Assembly (NCBI RefSeq): GCF_036785885.1
Contig: NC_092329.1
Location: forward strand, 1,674,001-1,738,000
Length of the DNA stretch: 64,000 nt
Source of the DNA: Coffea arabica
Lineage: Eukaryota; Streptophyta; Magnoliopsida; Gentianales; Rubiaceae
Reading direction: 5' to 3'
Shown here: piece by piece, positions 56,337 to 64,000 of the stretch
Numbering within the stretch: position 1 is the first letter of the stretch
Layout: each line of letters begins with the position of its first letter
Made by a program: the position numbers and the translations under genes
Notes under the pieces: generated by a model
Told to the model about the DNA's origin: nothing
Database searches by the model: none
Seen by the model: only the letters and a program-made list of their open reading frames with translations

Positions 56337-59300
56337 CTACGAGGCAATTTTGGTGACATCCCTGCTTGATCTGTTGTATTTCATGTGACTTTTGACCAGC
56401 TGCCCAGCTGCAATGGCTGACATCAGTGATAGCTCCCCGGCAAGTACTGCACCGGCTACAATCGTGGCTAGCAACCTGGCATTTGATCCTGGCGACTCTT
56501 TACTTGCCCCCTTCACCCCAAGCAAGTTGAGGCATGCCGACTGAGAAGCAAGTTGAGTTCCACCACCTACAGTACCAACCTGGGAAGAAAACAAAAAATG
56601 ACGAAGCTTTCACAACATGACCAGAGATCCAGAAAGAAAATGGATTAAAATTATTGCTCAATTTAGTAAGTTATTTGGTTCATTCACCAGCGAGAACAAA
56701 CAACAAAGCAGCTACACATTCTTTGCCAATGACATACGCCTGTTTTTTTTTTTCTTTCTTTCTTTTAGTCTACGCAGCTACACTGCATTGAGCTGCCCGA
56801 CCAACAAAAATAAGGATTTGATACTATATGCCAGAATATTGAGAGGTATCAGCTACCTACATTGGCCAATAACTGAGTGGGCATCATTATTACTATCAAA
56901 ACTTAGGAAGAAAGCGACCAAATACTGTTGTTCATGATACCTCAATGGAAGGCATTGTGACGGAGATGTGAAGATCCTTCCCATTGTTGACAGCCTCCAT
57001 CATAGTGATGCAGTGAGAACTTTCAATGTTTTGTGCTGGATCCTGGCCAGTAGCTATAAAAACTGCAGAGACGATATTGGCAGCATGCGCATTGAAGCCA
57101 CCAAGAGCACCAGCTACAGCAGAACCAGTAAGGTTCTTGAGCATGTTAAGCTCTACAAGTGCTGGTACGGTGGTTTTCAGTACCTTGTTGACTACCTCTT
57201 CACTAATGGTTGCCTCACAAACAACCGACTTTCCGCGTCCTTCAATCCAATTTACAGCAGCAGGTTTTTTATCAGAACAAAAATTCCCTGCATATGTGAG
57301 ACAAGCTGCTGTAAGGAGAGCTTTCAACCTCATCAAGTCAGGAAACAAAGAGATCATAGTCGCCTAAAAACATGAATGTAACTTTTGCCCTCATCTGCAT
57401 GCACCAGCCTTTGCCCCACTCCCCGCCCAGAACTGGTGTACATGGTCAGCTATTTTCTCTTATCAGCAAGCACAGAATAGAACAACAAGTCAAATTTCGA
57501 CAATGCTGATTTCATAGAAAAGAAAGTAAGACGAACCAAAGTTCAACGAGTCAGAACAATCGAAAGTACCAGAGCCAACACGTCAGGCACAAAGCGACAT
57601 ATAGGTAAATGAAGGATCTTACAGAAACAAGATGGACTATGCAAATAAATATAAATAATTTGAGACTAGATAGAGTAAAAGAAAAAGCACGGATTTGCAA
57701 CTCCAGCAGATTATAAGTCAACAAGAGCTTTACAAGTGATAATGCAATCAAAGCACTACTTCCTAATCTGAAAAAAGTGACTATACGTACTGAGCACTTG
57801 CCTGAGATACCAATAACATCCATATCGCTAAAATCACTACGAAGGAAGTCCAGAACATTCTGAACACATTTAGACACCATGTTCATTCCCATAGCATCTC
57901 CAGTGCTGCAGCTAAATCTGATATATAGATTTTTTCCTGCAATAGAGCATTGAGTACCCTGAAGCCTAGCAAATCTGCTTGACCTGTGACCCCGCCAAAT
58001 AAAAATTGAACAATTAACACAAAAGGCAAGCAAACTAAGAGAAGCTTAATATGTACAGAATAAAAATTTGATCAAAAGGATCAAAGCATCTGGTCCTCCA
58101 GATGACGAGAAAGAGAGAAGAAGTAATAGCCATCAGGAGCGCAACTAAATACTTGACCCAAATTAATTAATTCCAGATACACCAAGCTTAAAGCTTGCAA
58201 ATCACAAACAGCCTACTTTATCTTCTGGTACATGTCATGTTCATATAAAAGTGAAATACTTCAAAAGGCTGCAAGCAACCGAAAGATGGATGTGCCGTCA
58301 AATATTATGCTTTTGATGGTGTGCTGAACAGCAATGTCCTTGGAATCATGACGCACAAAGCAGAACTCAGCCTCGCTAAACCATCCCAAAAAAAGGGAAT
58401 GGAATGAAAAGTAACAAAGGCCAAAAAAAAATCCCTGAAAAGTCCTCCAACAGTACTTACTGTGATCTCACACGCCTAATTCCCATCAAGGTCAGCATGG
58501 TTAATTTGGAACAGGAAAAGACAAGAAAATGAAGGCCAGGATGCCGACATAGCAGATCTACCTCTGCTACAGTTCTTAGGCTTCAATCCAACCTAAACTT
58601 TGACAGAATACGAATTTGAAATGAAATCTAGAGCCCCCAAGAAAAACAATACAGCGGAGAGGGTAACAGGAAAAGAAAACGAAGCTGAATTTTAAAAAGA
58701 GGGGTAAATATTACTTGATTAAAAGTAAAAAGGGAAAGAGAAGCTTACTTGTTAAAAACGAGCGCCAATGTATCGAAATTAAGAGGGTCCTCCAAGAAGA
58801 ACTTCAAGTCAGTGGCCCTTTTGGCAGTGGGGAACCTGACAACAGGGGCTCTGGTCATCCCATCTCTCAACAGGATACCGGTGGCTCCTCCGGATGCATA
58901 GATGGCCTTGCAACCTCTGTTGGTACTGGCTACCAAACAGCCCTCCGTAGTGGCCATTGGCACCGAGTACTCGCAGCCGTTGAGCAACAGGGGCCCAGCA
59001 ATGCCCACCGGAATCTGCACGTATCCAACAGGCATCTCGCAACACTGCCCCAGAATAGAGTCATAATCAAACCCGTCCAACGGCATACCGGAAAGCGACC
59101 TCCCAGTAATCCTCTGCACCGCCTCTCGGCGAATGGAGGCCGCTCGGAGACAATCTCCTAAAGTTGATTCCAAGGAGTAGGAAGGGAAATCGCCGGAAAC
59201 CACAGAGTTGACGAGCTCCTCGTCTGCTTCTTCTTCTTTGGGGCAAGGGGGGTGGCTGATGCCGAGGGGGGTGGTGGTGGTGGGTGGAGGACCCTCCATT

Positions 59301-59800
59301 AACTTAGGCGCGGGGGAAGGGGAAATGGGGGTGGCGGAGACGACGGAGGGAAGGCGGCGGGGGCGACGATCTTCGTCGAGGATGAATCTTTCGTCCTCAA
59401 CGTCGACGTCCCAGTGGTCGTTAGATGGGCGGGCAATGAAGGATTGAACAAAATCAATACCGAAAAAACCTAACAAATAAATGAAGGAGGCGATGAGAGA
59501 GAGAATGGCGGCGAGGTCGGAGAGGGTAAGGACGTGGAGAGGGGTGGAGTTGCGGATCTTGTCACGCCAGCGGTGGAGGAGGTAGTAGGCGACGGAGAAG
59601 AAGAGGGTAAAGAAAATGCCGTTGGTTAGGTAGAGAGGGAGGGGGAGGGCATCGGAGGCCTTGGGGGTTGGTGAAGGGGACCGATCCAGGACTCTGGCGG
59701 ATGCGGAGGAGGAACCCTTGTTCTGCTGGTGGTGGTGGTGGTGGTCAAGTGAGTTGGTTGGAGGACCAGAAGGCTTTGGCGGTCTGCGGCGGACATCCAT
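56337..59800 (-). CDS. HMGR: 3-hydroxy-3-methylglutaryl-CoA reductase, 607 aa
   Basis: Exons in transcript order: 59800-58749, 57983-57802, 57287-56941, 56579-56337 (1,824 bases in frame). HMGR makes mevalonate from HMG-CoA with NADPH at the ER membrane, the key step of cytosolic isoprenoid synthesis. A variable His/Pro/Ser-rich N-terminus (about 45 residues, [13 protein letters not shown] start) precedes two membrane helices (about 50-75 and 90-120). An acidic linker leads to the catalytic domain from about residue 200. Catalytic residues are all present: Glu286 in [10 protein letters not shown], Lys418 in [10 protein letters not shown], Asp380 in GDAMGMNM (NADPH site), and His592 in [12 protein letters not shown]. 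Ser598 matches the known SnRK1 regulatory phosphosite. The four-exon structure is the plant norm. Intron 2 (57288-57801) has a GC donor of perfect form, AG|GCAAGT. Confidence 0.97.
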
Positions 59801-62075
59801 TGGTGGATGGGAATATTCCGGCGGAGAGAGAGAGATGGAATACTGAGTCTATTGAACCGAAAAGACGAACAAAAGAGAAGAGGGACGGTAAAGTTGTGGC
59901 TTTGTGGGAGGGAGGCTGAAAGGAAAGATTTAAATTTTTTGGGAAGAAAGGTAATAAAGTGAAATTAAACGGTTTTTTTTTTTTTTTTGCTGGGGATTTT
60001 TTGAGACTGGGCAAATGAGTTTTGGCCTTCGGGCGGAGGGGCGAAGTTTTCGGGAACATTGGAGGGTACTTATAGAGAGTACGGGGAGCATTTTGGAAGG
60101 AAGGAGGGAGGGAGAAAAATAAATGAATGCGTTAATTTATTAATTGCAGCGACAGCGAGTGAGTTCGCTTTTTCGCATTTCTGCTGCCAACTCCTCATTT
60201 CGATTAGAAATTTCTTCCAAAAACATGATCTACTGTACGTAGCACAGGTGTTCAGACTAGTTAAGAGTCCGCGCAAAAAGGTCACTAGGCATTGCCTCTC
60301 TTCTTCTTCTTCTTTTTTTAATTTAATATAAAACGAGTGCGAAATTGTCATTATGTCTTGTTTGGATTGCTTCCTTTTTACAAAAATTTTTGTTCCATCA
60401 ACACATTTCTTAGCCACTTTTATTTTATCCCATATGCATTATATTCTGAAAAAATGGTGGTGGTATAGAATTTTTTTTTGTGCAAACTTCCCAAAAAAAA
60501 AAAAAGGAAGAAGAATGTATTCCAAAGGGACTTCCTAAAGTGATTGAAATTTCCAGTTTTGGTTGCAGCACTTTCTGTTAAATAGAGATGGTCACTCAAC
60601 TTGTCATCAACCTATAAAAGGTACACTTTCCATTAGGTACTAATTCTCCCTACAGATGTCCGATCCATAGCCATTTACAATAATATCTAAACCTCATTTC
60701 ACTACTAGTAGTTGTTGGATGAAGTGATAAGAAACTTGATACCTGTTGTTGTTTAAGTATTGTGTTGTGTATAGAGAAATCAAGCTATACCCATGAAGTA
60801 TTGGTCTAGCGGCAAAAACAACAAATATTAAAAGTTCCTGCTGGATTCAAATTCCTGTATCCTCTTCTTCCTGCTTCTTAGTCAGGCCCAGTGCTGGCAC
60901 TAGGGGTTTACACCCGAAAATAAACAAAATGAGTGGAGGAAAAAAAAAAAAAAAAAAAAGCAGTTTGGCATAAAATCGGTTGGATCGAGTTCTAGTACCT
61001 GTAACGATTTCAACAATAAAAATCATTTGGCTATTGAGCAATTGTATGTACTTACTGCTTTTAAGTGCCAAGTGATTTGGTTGCAGGTTGAATACTGGAA
61101 AGCTGTGTGCAGAACTTCTTGCAGGCTGCAGCTCCTTTCCCTGAAGCTGCTGTTGCCACAATCAAATCCTAATTGACCCGAGAAGTATGAAATCAAAGAC
61201 GAGAATTGTTGGTCGGTCGGACCATAAAGACAAGCATCAAAATAATCATTCTTCATAAAACTTTTGAGAGTGCCGAGGAATCAGATTTGTGCAATTAGGA
61301 ATAATTTCAAAACCTCGCTTACATCATCGGAGTGAAATTATTGTTCTGTCCTAACACTTCAGGGTTATTACAAACTTTTTTTGGTACTCTTTTTTTTTTA
61401 AAAATAAAAAAAATGTGATTAATAAAAGTGAAAGTGCAGATAATCATCTCACTCCTCAAATTACTTGTTTACTGGTACTCTTTTTTTTTTTTTTTTTTTT
61501 AAATACTCTGTTTGGAAAGGCGGTTGCCAAATAAAAACATTTTAAAAAATCATTTAAATAAATATTATATACACTTACAGAGACAATGTATATATTATTT
61601 ATGTCGGACCGTGTACATGCTATCACTACATTTGATCAATGATACATTGTAAAAAGTTGAATTTCAAATTCGAATGTTATATAAATTACATTCATAAATA
61701 GCTAACAGTGTAGAAAATACATTATAATCCAAATCATTTTGATTTTTTTTGTTACTTACATGTTATCGTATTTTTTACAATAAATACGTATGTGATATAA
61801 AATTTTTTGTAAAAAAAAAAAAGGATTTATTCATGTTTGAAATGCGTATACATTTCCTAAATCACGACGTTTAAAGGAATAAGTCATTACGACACCGATT
61901 TGATTCTTGGAAAACCATTAATCACAAAAATTGATCCAGAAAAGGAAAATGGAGAACAATTATGCAGGGGAAGGGACCACATCAAACCCCTTCCAAGCTG
62001 TGCTGCAGCTTGTAGAATCTCTAACTGAGATTGGACAGACAGTACTGGATCAGATTGGAGACGCAGATGTGAGTT

Positions 62076-62109
<34 letters not shown>

Positions 62110-63376
62110 CATGCGAGCCCACCGATCCCCCCCTCGAAACAGCCCCAGCCCCAGGACCGAGAGCAGCTGTGGTTGTGTTGTTGCAGATTGCTAGTGCTAA
62201 AGCCTTTTTTTTTTTTTCTCCTCCTCCTTCAATCTTAAATACAGTAGTAGCAGTAGTTGGGAAGGAGTTAGAATAAAACTGCTAGCTATTAGAGTATCTT
62301 CCTCTAAAAAACTACTAAAGTAGTACTACTACTTATAGTTGTTGTAATCCTGTCTGTGAAAAGAAAAAAAAAGGAAAAAGAAAGGACCATGAGCCCCCAC
62401 CCCCCCCTCCTCCTCCTCCTCCTGCTCCTCCAGCAAATAATCCTCCTCCTCCTCCTCCCCGCGCCTGCCCATGCCGTTGCCTTCTTCTTCTGCTTCTTCT
62501 CTCTGTCCATGACTATGATCGCAATCATCATCCTCAATATTCCTATTCCTCGACCAAATCAAAAATCAAAAACAAATCCCCCCCTTTTCCATCCCTCTAC
62601 TTTAATCAACTCCGCAACCGCTACTTCTCGCTTCCTGCTACTACAACTGTTACACCACTGTTAACTCCTATTACTACTACTACTACCGGTACTATAGTTA
62701 TTGTAATAAGTAGTAGTAATAAATACCTAATAAAATTTCACCTTTTTCGCCAACTCTTCCTATTCTGTTCTCTTGTACAGCTGATCCCCCCTCCGCACAA
62801 ACCCCACTTCCCCTTCTTTTGACCTACTCCTCCTCCTCCTCCTCCTCCGGCCTTTTTCCACCTCAGTTTTAGTTTTTCTTTTTTCTTTTTTCCCCCACCC
62901 CTGATTTGGCACCCCCCTTTTCTTTTCCCCTTTTCCCCACGCACAGCTCTCTCTGCGTTCTATAGACACTACTGTTTCTTCAACTGATCGAATATTCAAC
63001 GGCTTTGTTGGGTTTAATTTGGAGGGGTTTATGTAGGGGTTTTTTTTTTTTGCCCTTTTTCCTGTTTTGATTGATGTCAAAAATGTTTATCTCAGGACCT
63101 ATCTGGTCGAGACTTTTTAAGTCTAATAGTCATGGTTAGTACATAGAAGTAGTAGTAGTAGTAGTATCACTCGTAATCATTTCCAACGCTGCTTTTCCTA
63201 AATTAAGATTATATTTTCATACTCTTCGTTCTCCGAATCTTCTCCTCCCTGTTCTCTCTCTCTCTTGCTCTCTCCCTGGTGGAATCCAATCAAACCCTCT
63301 CTCTCTCTCACCCCTTCAAAATAAAAGGAAACACAAATTCCCCCTTTTGGGTTTCTTTTCTTGATTGTCATATTCA
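59801..63376. other. divergent intergenic region between HMGR (-) and the RRM gene (+)
   Basis: The HMGR leader and promoter lie at the left (about 59801-60300), and the RRM-gene promoter and CT-rich leader at the right (about 62700-63376). Between them I find a SINE-like sequence (60790-60959), T and A runs (61479-61500, 60938-60959), a GT/GA microsatellite (62073-62108) and TCC-type pyrimidine tracts (62396-62460, 62825-62860). No other gene is supported. Open frames here are low-complexity. Confidence 0.45.
60790..60959 (+). mobile_element. tRNA-derived SINE-like element with A tail
   Basis: A box A-like TTGGTCTAGCGG (60801-60812) and a box B-like GGATTCAAATTCC (60843-60855) are spaced as in a tRNA-type pol III promoter. 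A purine-ending tail with a 20-base A run closes it at 60959. Length about 170 bp and this order suit a plant SINE. Target duplications were not found, so the borders are approximate. Confidence 0.45.
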
Positions 63377-64000
63377 ATGGCGTATCAGCAGCAGCAGCCC
63401 CCACCCCCGGTTCCGGGTCCGGGCTCGGGTTCCAGCTCGGGTTCTGGGCTTCAATTTCTCAATTCTCCGTTTGGGGACACCACTTTCACAAAGGTCTTTG
63501 TTGGAGGCCTGGCCTGGGAGACTCAGAGCGATACCATGCGTCGCTACTTTGAGCAGTTTGGTGAGATTCTTGAAGCTGTTGTTATCACCGATAAGAATAC
63601 TGGCCGATCCAAAGGCTACGGCTTCGTGAGTGCTTCTTTGTTTTTCTTCCACTCTTTCTCTTTCGTCCTATTTTCGTCAAAACATATTCAAGAAAAATGC
63701 CCTTCTTTTTGTAAACTTTGTTTGCATTTGTTGGCGGATCCAAACATTACCTCCCCCCGCCTCCCGCAGGAAAGAATTTACGAATGTTTTCCTGATTCAT
63801 TACAAAGGAATGATTTTTTTTTTGGGAGGAATCTATTCTTTTGAGCTAATGAAATGTTACTGGCAGAATAACTGCTGCTTGATTTTTACCTTCCAATGTC
63901 TGTCTATTTTCTTTATCCTGGTTATAGATTCATAATTCAGTTTCTATCTTTGCTTTGGGACTTTGGAATGAATAATTATTCAATTGACATTATTTCCCAA
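63377..64000 (+). CDS. RRM RNA-binding protein, first exon only (partial at window end)
   Basis: The first coding exon is 63377-63625 (83 codons), followed by an intron starting at a GTGAGT donor and running past the window end. The start [20 protein letters not shown] is low-complexity. The RRM follows: RNP2 VFVGGL, then [20 protein letters not shown], then RNP1 RSKGYGFV cut by the intron after the Phe codon. This is the N-terminal half of a single-RRM plant protein of the RBP24-like/ARP1-like family, cytoplasmic or nuclear mRNA binders. Sequence 63626-64000 is intronic, so open frames there are spurious. The ATG at 63377 has a GCG second codon and lies behind a CT-rich leader. No upstream ATG was seen near it. 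Confidence 0.9.

Noticed and set aside
62304-62664. Acidic and Leu-rich open frames near 62.4 kb
   Set aside because: Produced by TCC/GGA-type pyrimidine repeats; no domain, and frames are open on both strands for the same reason.
63626-63935. Continuation of the RRM reading frame past 63625
   Set aside because: The RRM ends abruptly at GYGFV and a GTGAGT donor follows at 63626; the later residues are intronic and unlike any RRM.

Overview
This is a nuclear window from a flowering plant, most likely a eudicot. It is gene-rich at the right and repeat-rich at the left. Genes carry short, T-rich plant-type introns, the proteins are plant-specific or plant-like, and a fragment of the plastid gene ycf2 is embedded in nuclear DNA. 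The species cannot be fixed from the sequence.

Left part (1-24 kb): an uninterrupted U2AF35 splicing-factor gene (1067-1918, +) and a bZIP60-type ER-stress transcription factor (17341-19417, +) are separated by about 12 kb of transposable elements. These are an AT-rich foldback element (5097-6323), a decayed L1-type LINE (about 6324-10125) carrying a MITE and a ycf2 plastid insertion, a weak TIR element (10780-11768), a long solo LTR with a 5-bp target duplication (11790-14765), and a TIR element that appears to have captured the 5' end of a DGD1 galactolipid-synthase gene (15557-16468). Two non-autonomous Mutator-like elements, each with a perfect 9-bp target duplication, follow bZIP60 (20218-21908 and 22117-23144).

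Right part (24-64 kb): PFP alpha subunit (24216-31378, +, 19 exons), a PILS auxin-carrier-like protein (33152-39498, -, 10 coding exons), an ARID/HSP20-like DNA-binding protein (42712-49928, +, 13 coding exons), a 98-residue single-pass membrane protein of unknown function (54258-54819, -), HMG-CoA reductase (56337-59800, -, 4 exons) and the first exon of an RRM RNA-binding protein (63377-63625, +, running off the window). As I remember the Arabidopsis chromosome 1 map, RRM protein, HMG1, ARID, PILS and PFP-alpha lie in this order near At1g76460-At1g76550, so this half looks like a conserved syntenic block.

The genes are not an operon and do not share one pathway. PILS and ARID are divergently transcribed from a shared region of about 1.2 kb rich in GA/CT tracts. 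HMGR and the RRM gene are also divergent. The exon models were built by hand; every multi-exon model keeps frame across all junctions and gives a protein of normal family length. No wholly new system was found. The strongest observations are the preserved IRE1-type alternative frame in bZIP60, the gene-capture element, the plastid insertion inside the LINE, a 94-bp duplication carrying a splice donor in PFP, and GC-AG introns in HMGR and PILS.
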